Below, one piece after another: positions 1 to 14,898 of a DNA stretch of 20,295 bases. The position numbers were made by a program, and so were the translations under genes. Under the pieces are notes generated by a model. That model searched no databases. It saw only the letters and a list, made by a program, of their open reading frames with translations, and had not been told where the DNA came from. Each line of letters opens with the position of its first letter. Positions within the stretch are counted from its first letter, which is position 1. Location: positions 1 through 20,295 of the forward strand of contig JAQIWT010000440.1 of NCBI GenBank assembly GCA_034696485.1. Reading direction: 5' to 3'. The stretch comes from Isohypsibius dastychi. Taxonomy: Eukaryota; Tardigrada; Eutardigrada; Parachela; Isohypsibiidae.

Positions 1-971
1 CACAATTTTCCACGCCGACTGGCGTTTGCGGCGAGTCGTTCCAAAAGATCATTTCTCCACACAGTTTCGAAGTAGTCCGAGAAAACATGAGGCTCCAACT
101 TTCCGAGTTGCTCCAAAATGATTTCTGTTGATTCATCCCAGTTTATCTGCAAAAACTTTCCAAAACGGTTAATTAGACGTCTTAACCAACTTGTTTTCCG
201 CTTTCTTGACGTCTCGATATTGTCTGCTAGAGCCATGTACAACAAATGATCTGGTGACCTTTTCATCGCCTTTTTTAAAAAACTTATCTGCAGGCAGATC
301 TGCCGACAGATCAGTGGAGTGCATCCAGAGATAAACCGCACGGCATCTGCGGGTAGACTTCTTTTTAGCCGAAATAAACGGTACCAGAAATTCAAAGCGT
401 ATTCATCGACGAGGTCAACAGGCCCAAAAATTTCGGTTCCAAAATTGGCAACACTTGTTACTGTCGCCTCAAAAACTTTCTTCGCTATTCCGATAGGTAT
501 TTCTTCTCGATATGAGTTCATCTTGCTGATGAACGAGTAATACGCCTTAGTCACTTTCTTCTCCTGAAAACCACGGGTACGGTTCAGGTCACATCTCTCA
601 TTAAACGTTAAACCCAGGTACTGGTACTCTGGCACCTGCTGCAAAGCGATTCCGTTAATTGTAACGAAGACACTGAAATTCTGACGACTATGGCCTTTCA
701 CCACCATGACAAAGCTTTTCTTCAGATTGATCAAAAGGTTATGACTATCAGAGAAAACGGCTACACGATCCAGCGATTTCTGCAGATCTTCTGCAGACTC
801 AGCAAACACAGTAAGGTCATCTGCGAATTTCAACATAAAAACAGGTTTTCCACCCAGTCTGACACGTCTGACACGTTGTCTGAATACGTTTGTCACCATG
901 TCAGTTCTCTCCATCGCGAGCACCAAGAAGCAAAAACGGCGATGTAGTACATGAGAAAACCAATCAAATGT
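1..971 (-). mobile_element. 5'-truncated non-LTR retrotransposon (LINE), reverse transcriptase fragment
   Basis: A single minus-strand frame stays open for 323 codons, from the stop at 974-972 down to the left edge. It carries the reverse transcriptase catalytic box FADD at 827-816, preceded by GGKPVFMLKFADD and followed by a thumb-like YQYLGLTF motif (about 625-605). A long lysine/arginine- and tryptophan-rich C-terminal part follows, as in LINE ORF2 proteins. The upstream RT blocks (the G-x-Q-G region) and any endonuclease are absent, so the copy is truncated at its 5' end close to position 970. That is the usual outcome of target-primed reverse transcription. The 3' end lies outside the window, so target-site duplications and clade cannot be judged. 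No stop or frameshift is seen, which suggests a fairly recent insertion. It sits only about 230 bp upstream of the RPS2 start, in opposite orientation. FADD in place of the commoner YADD is a known variant. Confidence 0.85.
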
Positions 972-1040
972 TCATTTCTAGAGCCTAGAGGGCGATGGTG
1001 CATTTATCCCTGAGCCGTGTGCCGTCTTTGCTGACTGCTA

Positions 1041-1063
1041 TGCCCCCTGGCGGCTGTATTTAA
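1041..1063 (+). promoter_or_regulatory. Probable RPS2 core promoter: TATA-like box next to a CTCF-like motif
   Basis: TATTTAA at 1057-1063 lies about 136 bp before the RPS2 start codon. Immediately upstream, 1041-1053 on the minus strand reads CCGCCAGGGGGCA, close to the classical CTCF core (CCASYAGRKGGCRS). Both assignments rest on motif likeness only. The transcription start would be expected near 1090 if the TATA-like box is used. Confidence 0.4.
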
Positions 1064-1198
1064 TCTCACATGCCTAGTTTTGATTGAGAACCAGCAGAAA
1101 CAGCCAGTCAGTCAAATTCAGTGCTCGGTGCTTCGTTTGCTGGTTAATCCAAATCTTTTAACGTGGTGAAAATTCTCCTGCAATAACAATTTGCAATC

Positions 1199-2372
<1,174 letters not shown>

Positions 2373-2412
2373 TCGTTTTTCTTGAAAGCCATGCGGAACC
2401 GATGAAGTTTCT

Positions 2413-2418
2413 AATAAA
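2413..2418 (+). terminator. Poly(A) signal of RPS2
   Basis: Canonical AATAAA 41 bp after the RPS2 stop. The next gene starts only about 160 bp further on, so the intergenic space is minimal. Confidence 0.75.
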
Positions 2419-2574
2419 TTGAAGTTTCCGCTGGAACTATTTCGTGTCGATGAAGCCATTTAATTCGAGGATTTCGATCTGCTTCCGGTGATATGACATT
2501 CCACGGCAACAGATGCAGACAATGTTTGGACAAGTAACCAGTGTTTGGTTCATTGAATTGGGTGTTTGTGTGCG

Positions 2575-3332
2575 ATGCAGATGGAGGGCCCACATCCTCT
2601 TCGAACGACGATCGAACAATATTTGGTCGATAATGATATTCCTCATTTGTTCGAAAGGCTGACTGCTTCTTTGATGTATGAACGGCCAGGTGACAAACTG
2701 AACCGCGTAATCTTTCCCATATACGATTAGATATGGCTTCCTAGATGATGTGGATAGATATATATGTGACTGGCTAGTCCGGCTGTCCACCGGAAGTAAA
2801 GATGCTGCGTCACCAGATCTACGTTCGATCCTAAACATCGAAACTGCTTCTCAGCTGGAAACTGAGGTTGACTCTCAGACTGGTATGGCAAAAGCTGAAA
2901 ACCTGGATACAATCAAGGGCGAATTTGATCCTTATCTGTTCACACCGGAAAACATTATGATTCTGTATGGGATGTTGGATCCGCTAAACGAGGGCTCCGT
3001 TCCGACGGAAAATTTGCGGGAAGGTGCATGATTTCATTTATTAGCTCAGTGCTGACTTATCATAAAAACAGATTCTGCGGTTTCAGTATCTCGAATAATG
3101 GGAATGGAGAGATTTGTTGATTGGACCCATTTAGAAGGGAATTTAGATCGTGATTCTTTTTGTGAGCAAATGTAATGGATCCGGAAATGAACGACATGGT
3201 TTATTCGAAAGAATACAGTTTTTCTTGTATAGGCTAAATGCAATTGAAAGGGATCTTGACCACCTTCGTGCGGCGTCTAAAGGACGAATTCCAAAAAGTT
3301 TCAGTCCAGCGGAGCTTAAAACCGAGGAATGA
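2575..3332 (+). CDS. EFCAB10-like protein (RIIa/Dpy-30-type dimerisation helix plus degenerate EF-hand)
   Basis: Exons are 2575-2689, 2745-3023, 3072-3171 and 3233-3332, joining into 197 codons plus stop. A second in-frame ATG at 2581 would give 195 aa. The N-terminus (IEQYLVDNDIPHLFERLTAS then LMYERPDDVDRYICDWLVRL) has the docking/dimerisation pattern of EFCAB10 and RIIa proteins: a short helix ending in an xRP turn, then a second helix. Next is an acidic linker of about 45 residues, longer than in vertebrate EFCAB10. Then comes an EF-hand-like segment (LFTPENIMILYGMLDPLNEG). Its loop lacks acidic ligands at positions 3 and 12, so calcium binding is unlikely. The C-terminus is a charged helix. 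Family members are small axonemal or ciliary-type proteins; a role here is inferred. The least certain junction is intron 3 (donor GTAATG). Without it the protein would end at the TAA at 3173. Confidence 0.62.
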
Positions 3333-3662
3333 AAAATAATGGTGTGCGTCTAAATTTCATGAGCATGGTTCATCCGAGGGCTACCGCTCGCTCAGACGTC
3401 GGACTATTTTGTTATGGTCGAACTATTTTGGTTTATTGGTAAAAGTTTTTGTGGTGTTTTATTTATGACTACGATTGTGAAAGAATATCTGGTGATGACC
3501 TTCGTTGTGGATGCCCGGCTTTTTGGCAGATCAGATGCAATGCAAGTTGCAAACGACGTAGTTCACGTTGGGGGTGGGGGGGGGGGGGAAGCCTAACACT
3601 TGCATGTTGGTGTTTTGATTTGAAATCATAAATTTTCGGGTTAAATTAACGGATTCTTGGTA
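3333..3662. other. Intergenic spacer with a poly-G tract
   Basis: No coding exon is recognised here. The spacer joins the EFCAB10-like stop to the LAMTOR4 start, so it must hold the 3' end of one transcript and the promoter or leader of the next. No AATAAA follows the EFCAB10-like stop. The only striking element is a plus-strand run of five G, a T, then thirteen G at 3570-3588. Confidence 0.7.
3570..3588 (+). repeat. Homopolymeric G tract (G5-T-G13)
   Basis: G5 at 3570-3574, T at 3575 and G13 at 3576-3588, ending 74 bp before the LAMTOR4 start codon on the coding strand. The run is long enough to form a G-quadruplex in DNA or in leader RNA, and it is prone to slippage and sequencing error. 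Function is unknown. Confidence 0.9.
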
Positions 3663-4120
3663 ATGGCTGCGCAAGTACATGGACTGGATCGTATTCCTGG
3701 ACTTCTGGGATATCTGATTTTGAACGAAGATGGAGCTGTTGCTCATGTAAGGTTAATTCATCGAATGTGTACTACTACTCAATTCATGGTCTGTTTTTTG
3801 AATTATATCGAATCTGAATATTTATTTTTAGTCTTCCGGAGAGCTGAGGAATGTGGAGAATCTCTCGGAACCTGTTGTCTTGATGTTAAGAACACTGCAA
3901 AAAGGAAAATCAACGATATGCAAAGATGAGGAATTCCAGAGCGTTCAAGGTTAGTTTGCTCATGTTTCTGGCAGCGAGAATTTTTTTTTAGCCCATGTTA
4001 ACGAATTAATTTTTTCTCATTTTAGTATGCTCCACCAATGCTGTTTTCCTAATATTCCGCCAGAATCAGAAGATATGCATTCTCAAGAAGAAGGTTGAGC
4101 CGGAACAATCTACTTTTTGA
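3663..4120 (+). CDS. LAMTOR4: Ragulator complex subunit LAMTOR4
   Basis: Small roadblock-fold subunit of Ragulator, the lysosomal scaffold that recruits and activates Rag GTPases upstream of mTORC1. Exons are 3663-3746, 3832-3949 and 4026-4120 (297 nt, 98 aa; human 99 aa). The N-terminus MAAQVHGLDRIPGLLGYLIL matches the family pattern of a GLxRIPxxLGYLVL helix and strand. The first splice joins AH to SSGELRN, matching the family's SSGDLEN turn, and the C-terminal strands VCSTNAVFLIFR and KICILKKK complete the roadblock sheet. Splice phases are 0 and 1 and all introns are GT-AG. Three AATAAA signals lie about 200 bp downstream. It is convergent with PGGT1B, with only about 260 bp between the two stop codons. 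Confidence 0.92.
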
Positions 4121-4313
4121 ACACAACAATAAGTAATACGACGATTTTATTACTAAGATTTTTCGGTACCGCGTACATAAACGTTAGTAAACGATATGGG
4201 AATTTCACATGCTATTCGGGTAGATATTCCGACTGGGCCGATATCAGAGACCGATGTACGAAGCGAGTTCTTCTCAGAATGCATGTATCATTCTCACAAC
4301 GAAAAATATGCAA

Positions 4314-4335
4314 AATAAAAAAGCAAATAAATAAA
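4314..4335 (+). terminator. Clustered poly(A) signals for LAMTOR4
   Basis: Three AATAAA hexamers, at 4314-4319, 4326-4331 and 4330-4335, about 195-215 bp after the LAMTOR4 stop and just before the convergent PGGT1B 3' end. Confidence 0.65.
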
Positions 4336-4353
4336 ACATAAACAAATATTCCA

Positions 4354-4359
4354 TTTATT
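4354..4359 (-). terminator. Poly(A) signal of PGGT1B
   Basis: AATAAA on the minus strand, 23 bp beyond the PGGT1B stop. With the LAMTOR4 signals at 4314-4335 on the other strand, the two 3' UTRs should nearly abut or overlap. Confidence 0.65.
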
Positions 4360-4381
4360 ATGATTTACGAATTTCCATTTA

Positions 4382-6003
<1,622 letters not shown>

Positions 6004-6509
6004 CTCCTGTTTTCGGCAAGTCAATAGCCGATCCAGAAGCTGAAACAAAATGGACAAGAATAAAACCAAAACAAACAAAATCTATTATGCAATTCATCAG
6101 CGTAATGAACTTGGTAATACACCCACCCCCTCTTTTGCCCCCCCCCCCCTTGCTAAATTGGATCTTCAATCTTCATTTTGAATTCTTTCCATTTCTCGGA
6201 AGAAACGAAATCGAAGAAATAGTTTACTTTGATGTTCGGTGTTTGCTTCGGTTTGATTTGATTGTCTCTTTACGAATAAGGCGTTCGATAAGGAGTAGGA
6301 CGTCCAAAGATGTAAGTTGCGCGATATCGCATTCATCGTGATCTTGAAAGATTTTACTTGTTATTTGCTATCTCTCTCGATTTACAAATGCTGCGACTCC
6401 TTGCTTGAATAACGAAGACTAATTAGTGCAATCTTTCATAACACTGAGACTGCTGTGTTGGAACTCATTTCACAAGCCTTTTTTTGCAGCTTTGATCTGA
6501 TATCTCAAC
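6004..6509. other. Divergent promoter region between PGGT1B and the U1A/U2B''-like gene
   Basis: No coding exon is recognised. Both genes appear to have leader introns. For the minus gene there is an acceptor at 6041-6040. For the plus gene there is a GTAAGT donor at 6312 and an acceptor after a T-rich tract at 6488-6489, 21 bp before the start codon. That places the two transcription starts in roughly 6150-6310. A cytosine-rich tract on the plus strand (C5 at 6126-6130, C12 at 6138-6149) reads as G-rich on the PGGT1B strand. Confidence 0.6.
6122..6149 (-). repeat. G-rich tract upstream of PGGT1B, G-quadruplex-like
   Basis: On the minus strand this reads G12, a spacer of seven bases, G5, one base, G3, which fits a G-quadruplex pattern. 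It is 120-147 bp upstream of the PGGT1B start codon, in the presumed leader intron or promoter. Confidence 0.7.
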
Positions 6510-7280
6510 ATGGAAGCACCACTAGTTCCTCCAAATAACACCCTCTACTTGAATAACCTCAGCGATAAACTGAAACGGAAACGGCTGCAGGAATCACTAC
6601 GAGCAGTTTTCAAACAGTTTGGCGACATAACGGATATTTATTGTTGGCCGAAATCCCAGTCGCGCAAAGGGCAAGCCTGGGTGATCTTCAAGGATATTTC
6701 GAGCGCGGTGAAAGCGCTTACTTCGATGCAGGTGAAACAAAACAATTTCTCTTGGGGTCTGCGGTTGTTTAGCTTGTTGTAGAGAATATGCATACAAATC
6801 TGCGTGCTGTCGGATTAGTGACAAGATCTTAATTTGTAGGGATTCCCATTTTACGACAAGCCGATGCGCATTCAGTTTTCTCGTTCAGATTCGGATATTG
6901 TTGCCAAAGCAAAAGGAACATATCTTGCTCGACCAAAAAAGAAGCCAGAAGAGAAGGCCAAAAAAGCAAAAGCAGCTGTGGCTCCAGCTGGAGTGGAAAC
7001 TCGTCCGGCGCCCATCAATCCTGAATCTATTCCTGACAATCAGCCGCCTCATAACATTCTCTTCGTCACCAATCTTCCACCTGACAGTGGAGAAGAATTC
7101 CTCAACCAGCTCTTTCAACAGTTCACTGGATTTCGTGAAGTTCGTATGGTACCAAGTCGTCCGGATATCGCTTTCGTGGAATACGAAACAGACATGCACG
7201 CTTCAGTTGCGAAAGAGAACCTTCAAGGATTTAAGGCGACCCCTATGCACAAGATCAAGATCGTGTACGCCAAGAAATAG
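6510..7280 (+). CDS. SNRPB2: U1A/U2B''/SNF-type spliceosomal RNA-binding protein
   Basis: Two-RRM protein of the U1 and/or U2 snRNP that binds snRNA stem-loops in the nucleus. In many invertebrates one gene (Drosophila snf) serves both snRNPs, so the symbol is a family-level assignment. Coding exons are 6510-6731 and 6840-7280 (663 nt, 220 aa; human U2B'' 225). RRM1 has RNP2 LYLNNL (residues 12-17) and RNP1 RKGQAWVIF (52-60), then GFPFYDKPMRIQFSRSDSDI. A Lys/Ala/Pro linker leads to RRM2 (ILFVTNLPPDSGEEFLNQLF, DIAFVEYE) and the usual AKK end. RRM2 is highly conserved. RRM1 is odd: the beta2-beta3 loop is one residue longer and reads KSQSRKGQ instead of KMRGQ, and the stacking RNP1 Phe is Trp. 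The coding intron (108 nt) falls at the family-conserved MQ/GFPFY point. AATAAA lies 138 bp past the stop. Confidence 0.93.
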
Positions 7281-8045
7281 TTGCAAAGGTCTGTTGCCTT
7301 CTTATTATTATGAATTTCTTGAGAATTCTGTCGGATACATACTTCAGTTTTTTAATCAGTAAAAATAACTTCAGACATATTCTCATGCAGCAAGTCGAGC
7401 TCTGCTTTACTTTGCCGCAATAAATCTTTTCCATTACTTTCGGATTTCATTCTTACGTCAGAATATCGGTTGGTCGTATTGACCCTGAGAACAGCAACTT
7501 ACAGTTCTGCTCTGGTAAAAGCTTGGGCCTTCAATTTAATTTTTGGCTACTTGGTACGCTCACAATTAAATCTTTTATTTATTTCGTTAATCAGGCTTTC
7601 GTGAGATTTCCTGTGGATCTCGATAAATGCTCATTGCTTGCCGATAGCGAGAAATGTGTCATTGCCGTTTTGTGGTTTTCTCGCGTCACGAGTTGTAAAT
7701 GGGGGTCCTTAAATTTCCCGTTTTATCCCTCCGGAAATGAACTCCAGGCGTCATTCGATTTTTACACATCTCACTAGCCACTAGTCTCGGTTGGGAGGAC
7801 AATTCCCGGGACGTCGGGTCAAAAACCTTTCCAGACATCAAGAGGATTTAGCCCCACGGAAGAAAACAGGATGAAATAGGGCTTGTTTCCCTGAAATTAG
7901 ATTGCCTAGAGAATGACTCGATTTATTTTTTACGTTGATGAACCCTTCCTGCTTTGCCGTTTCATGTAATTGTTTAGAGCAAGGAGCAGGAGGCAGACTA
8001 CTGTAGTGGGGTGAATGACTCGATTCTAGGACTTCTTTTCAAGCC
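7281..8045. other. Gene-poor interval, no coding exon recognised
   Basis: After the U1A/U2B''-like 3' UTR (AATAAA at 7419-7424) I find no convincing exon, RNA gene or element on either strand. Open frames here are short and lack splice support or recognisable motifs. Confidence 0.6.
7419..7424 (+). terminator. Poly(A) signal of the U1A/U2B''-like gene
   Basis: AATAAA followed by a T-rich stretch, 138 bp after the stop codon. Confidence 0.7.
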
Positions 8046-8286
8046 TTATTTGCTAATTTCGTAACACTTTCCATCGTGATCATAGTAGAGACAAGCAAAT
8101 ATAGATTTGCTGTAGTTCTTTGACCTGCGGGACCACCTTTTTCCCGGTTGAACCAATTGACAGGCGAATAGTTGCATTAGACAGACTGTGTTGGCCACGA
8201 TAGACAGACGATTTGGATCTCCCTTCATGAGTATGAGAAAGGCAATGACCGCACCGCAACCTCCCGCGTAAAAAATTGGGGCATTC
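8046..8286 (-). CDS. Hypothetical small two-helix hydrophobic protein
   Basis: Unrecognised 80-aa ORF starting MNAPIFYAGG. Two hydrophobic stretches are visible: APIFYAGGCGAVIAFLILM (residues 3-21) and a weaker one, SIVANTVCLMQLFACQLV (about 29-46). A charged KGDPNR turn separates them, and a basic then polar tail follows. Size and the KGxPNR-like hinge faintly recall V-ATPase subunit e (about 81 aa, hinge KGPNR). The family's C-terminal QLNPLFGP segment is missing, so I do not assign it. No supporting intron or clear poly(A) signal was found. It may be chance, part of a longer spliced gene, or a fast-evolving membrane peptide. Confidence 0.25.
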
Positions 8287-8921
8287 ATTAACAAATTATA
8301 GGAACTCGAAAGGTTATAAAATCAGATGCTCACTGGAATTCCCTATTTTATTTTGCTTTGGTGGTATTTTATTTTACGAATTTTTTTGGTCGATAAACTC
8401 AATCGCTGCAACGGTCACAGCGGTCATCTATCTATCGTAGGAAGTGATCTTTTTCGGTGCACCTTCGCTTCGCTTGTGAGGATATGATGTGACGTGCATT
8501 TATTTGTGGGCCGGCCTCCTTGGGTCAAAAGCCTCGTTCAAAAGCCTCGTGTCATCTTATCAAGCAAGCTCGCAGTTTGGTTCGACCATAGGGTCATTTG
8601 TTGCAGCAGTTATTTTCCGAACGACAGGAAGCTTGTTGCCGTGCCCGATTCCGCGTCAATTGCCAAATATACAATCGGAGCTGATCAACTTTGATCTTAT
8701 GTACGGTCGTACCCACGGCTTTGCAAGTGTGATATTTCATTTCTATCCAATCTCACTCTTGGTTATATCGCCAACTTTATTGTCCATCGACTGAATCAAC
8801 TCTGAGCTGGATTTAATTCCTCTTCCCATTTCGACACAAAACGGAAGTGATCTTTTTCTGGACGAGTTGACACTCCTGTTGTGGCTTTCCGGAAATTTGC
8901 TCCAACGACCGATCTCATTGA
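8287..8921. other. Intergenic region upstream of the orphan gene
   Basis: No coding exon is supported. It would hold the divergent starts of the weak minus-strand ORF and the orphan plus-strand gene. It contains one perfect 13-bp tandem duplication at 8525-8550. Plus-strand frames between 8489 and 8794 have no splice continuity into the gene downstream. Confidence 0.5.
8525..8550 (+). repeat. Perfect 13-bp tandem duplication
   Basis: TCAAAAGCCTCGT occurs twice head to tail, at 8525-8537 and 8538-8550. It is a short replication-slippage type duplication with no known role. Confidence 0.95.
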
Positions 8922-10155
8922 ATGGCTCATCCAGTTCCTGGCTTACCCGGAGTCCCAGCTGGTAAGTGAGAAATGTTTTGGACGATACATGACTTTTTGA
9001 TAGGCTACATGCTCTATGTGTACTGTAATGTAATGGTGTATGTAGTTCGATGGTTCGCTGAAGTTAGCCACCGGGCATTGGGTCATGTTGCTTTTTCCTG
9101 AAATTTGTCACTTCTACAGATTTCTGTTCGTAGTTCCGTGGTGTGTCTACTGTCGAAGTTGATAGTCAGAAGTCGAGAAAATTAGCTATTAGCCTCATAG
9201 TGCTGCTGCTGGTGAGAAGTGATAGTGGTTCATCAACGGTGCTTGACCTCTTCATCTCTGCCTGGCCTTATCTCTCTTTACTGCACAAACTAAACTGCTT
9301 ATCGTTATAATCAAAATGCTTTGTGGATAACTTTCTTTTATACCAAAGTCTTTGTTCTAGTTTTTTGGATCTTTTAATTGAACAATGATATTTTTTTAGA
9401 ACCATCCGCGGATTCACCGCAGCGGCCAGTTGGGGTTTTCAGTTACAAGCTCTACCGTTGCTCGGATGGGAAATATCGGATAAGTTTGTTTTCTGCTATG
9501 GAACGCCCGGCTGAGGCAAGGAAACGGCCAATCTCGGTGGACGACGTAAGCTCTACAACGAACGTTCCTTGCTCACCCGCACATTGTAATCCAGCTATCG
9601 AACCGGAAAACTACAACAAACGAGGGCAACAGTGCTATTCAGATCAATCTCCACAGCAGCCACGGACGAAACGACAGCGTGTTGTCGCCGGTGAGTGAGT
9701 GCACTTAACTGCTAGTACGGTTTTACTTAATCACCGGGACCGCACGAGATCGTTGGTTCCTCCTTCGGCTTATGACTCTCGTCTATAGTTTGAACTCTCT
9801 TAACTAGGCCAACTTTTATTATCCTTCACACTTGCCCACATATATTTTTTTTTCAGCTGTTGAGGAAGTACCAGTCCGACTTAGACAGGAGAGGTCAACA
9901 GTGGCTGTTGCAGACCTTATTGCGGAATATATTCCCTTGAGGCCGGCTGCGGTTAAGCCGGTGCAAGAAGACACGCCCAGTTCGTCGACCCTTCTGACCG
10001 GTTGCTCCCAATTACCCGTTCCCAGTTCACCGACATCGCCGAAATGGAACAATTGGATACAAAGCGTGGGAAAACGATTTCCGATGGCCGACATGAGCGT
10101 TCGTCAAGTTTTGGATGTTCTTGACCGTCGTCCGGAAACACCTGAGAATGAGTGA
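8922..10155 (+). CDS. Uncharacterised nuclear-type protein, 209 aa
   Basis: I do not recognise the family. Exons are 8922-8961, 9400-9690 and 9857-10155, with GTAAGT and GTGAGT donors, T-rich acceptors and matching phases (1 and 1), giving 630 nt. The protein starts MAHPVPGLPGVPAEPSAD. It then has a compact predicted strand-rich segment, VGVFSYKLYRCSDGKYRISL (residues 24-43). A Ser/Pro/Gln-rich middle follows, with two basic clusters, ARKRP and PRTKRQRVV, that look like nuclear localisation signals. Exon 3 encodes VADLIAEYIPLRP, a Pro/Ser/Thr-rich linker, and a terminal helix-like block (WNNWIQSVGKRF, MADMSVRQVLDVLDRRPETP). Much of it looks disordered. Two long in-frame exons joined by good splice sites argue for a real gene. 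The 40-nt first exon is the least certain part. Poly(A) signal at 10499-10504. Convergent with GFPT. Confidence 0.62.
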
Positions 10156-10727
10156 AGAAAAGACTGCCAGTTGAGACTGTGTTTTTTTAGTTGTTGCTTT
10201 TATATTTTCCTGTTTGTTCCGTCGTCTCACAAACGTAATCCAGTGCAGAACAGTTTGTTTTTCCGTTCGATCGGGCCATGGATAGCATTTCATGAGTTGC
10301 CAAGTTCCTGCACATAGTCCAAAGACTTTATTTTGATCATCGCTCAGTCCATTGCTGACCAAGATTTTACTATCTGGAGAGAACTGGAGATTTTTACCTT
10401 TTATTATCTGTAGAATTTACGACATTTTTTCACTGTTTGCATTTTGTTTTTATGGTTTTCGCTTACTGATACCACTTGTGTTCTAATTGTACAAACCGAA
10501 TAAAAGCATTTTTAAACTCCATCAGAAATGTTCAGTCACCTGAGTATGACAAAATTGCTAGTACCCAAAGAAAAGCATAAAAGACTGCAAGAAAAGCAAA
10601 AATTTTATAGAAAGCTTTGATTAAAGAAAATCAGGCGGAAGAGCGGAAAAGATCCATTGAGCTCAGAAGCTTCTGCGGAATATTTCGAAGTTGTGGTCCA
10701 TTCAATAAATAAAATCCGGTGTCCAGT
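10156..10727. other. Convergent 3' UTR region between the orphan gene and GFPT
   Basis: No coding exon. The plus-strand gene has AATAAA at 10499-10504. On the minus strand, AATAAA at 10732-10727 overlaps the GFPT stop codon itself (GAA TAA AC), and another lies at 10405-10400. If the distal one is used, the two transcripts overlap by about 100 nt. Confidence 0.65.
10499..10504 (+). terminator. Poly(A) signal of the orphan gene
   Basis: AATAAA 344 bp after the stop at 10155. It is the only canonical plus-strand hexamer before the convergent gene apart from AATAAA-like repeats near 10704. Confidence 0.55.
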
Positions 10728-14500
<3,773 letters not shown>

Positions 14501-14742
14501 AGATGTGTAAAGTTTACAAATTTGCAAATGCCAGCAGAATAAAGTCAAGTTTAATCGCACGATTCCCAACTGTCGACGTGGACTTTTCGACTTCGGAAGG
14601 GTAACTAAGGATTGTTCCCAAAAAGTCTTCTAGAGCGCAAGAAAATGATCCCAAAACGATTTCGTCACTCGTAGTAAAAGCACAAGCACAAACTCATCTT
14701 ATCTACAATCAGAAGGTACCTCTACCGTAAAAACCAGCGCGC

Positions 14743-14749
14743 TTATATA
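14743..14749 (-). promoter_or_regulatory. TATA box of GFPT
   Basis: TATATAA on the minus strand about 243 bp upstream of the GFPT start codon, implying transcription from about 14715. An inverted CCAAT box (ATTGG on plus, 14813-14817) lies about 65 bp further upstream, a usual promoter spacing. Confidence 0.55.
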
Positions 14750-14838
14750 GGAAATAAACAAGCTGAACCGGAAGCGCTATCTGTTTCACAAGATAATCGT
14801 GGCATGTTTTCGATTGGCGTATGGGCGGACCAAAACAA

Positions 14839-14898
14839 CGCCAGGTGGCAGCTCCAACTTGGAAGCTCCAGCATGGCCAGCCACGTGTTGTATAAATA
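14839..14898 (+). promoter_or_regulatory. Plus-strand promoter elements: CTCF-like site, E-box and TATA box
   Basis: In order: CGCCAGGTGGCAG (14839-14851, close to the CTCF core), CACGTG E-box (14882-14887) and TATAAATA (14891-14898). These would start a plus-strand transcript near 14920; SSU72 is the only recognised downstream gene. Together with the GFPT TATA box they suggest a divergent promoter with cores about 145 bp apart. Motif evidence only. Confidence 0.45.

Noticed and set aside
319-947. Plus-strand ORFs at 319-540 and 690-947
   Set aside because: They lie antisense to the continuous reverse transcriptase frame and have no motif of their own.
2437-2912. Minus-strand ORFs over the EFCAB10-like exons
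   Set aside because: No family likeness or splice support; the plus strand carries a coherent four-exon model.
6885-7362. Overlapping plus- and minus-strand ORFs across the second exon of the U1A/U2B''-like gene
   Set aside because: They are off-frame shadows; the RRM2 frame is conserved and complete.
8489-8794. 101-aa plus-strand ORF with hydrophobic stretches
   Set aside because: No recognisable domain, no splice donor linking it to the gene at 8922, and two overlapping frames of similar quality. Probably chance.
8830-8961. Alternative frame through the first orphan-gene exon (contains DLIEWLIQFLAYPE)
   Set aside because: It has no ATG and, joined at the same donor, runs into a stop in exon 2. 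The MAHPVPGL frame is the one that continues.
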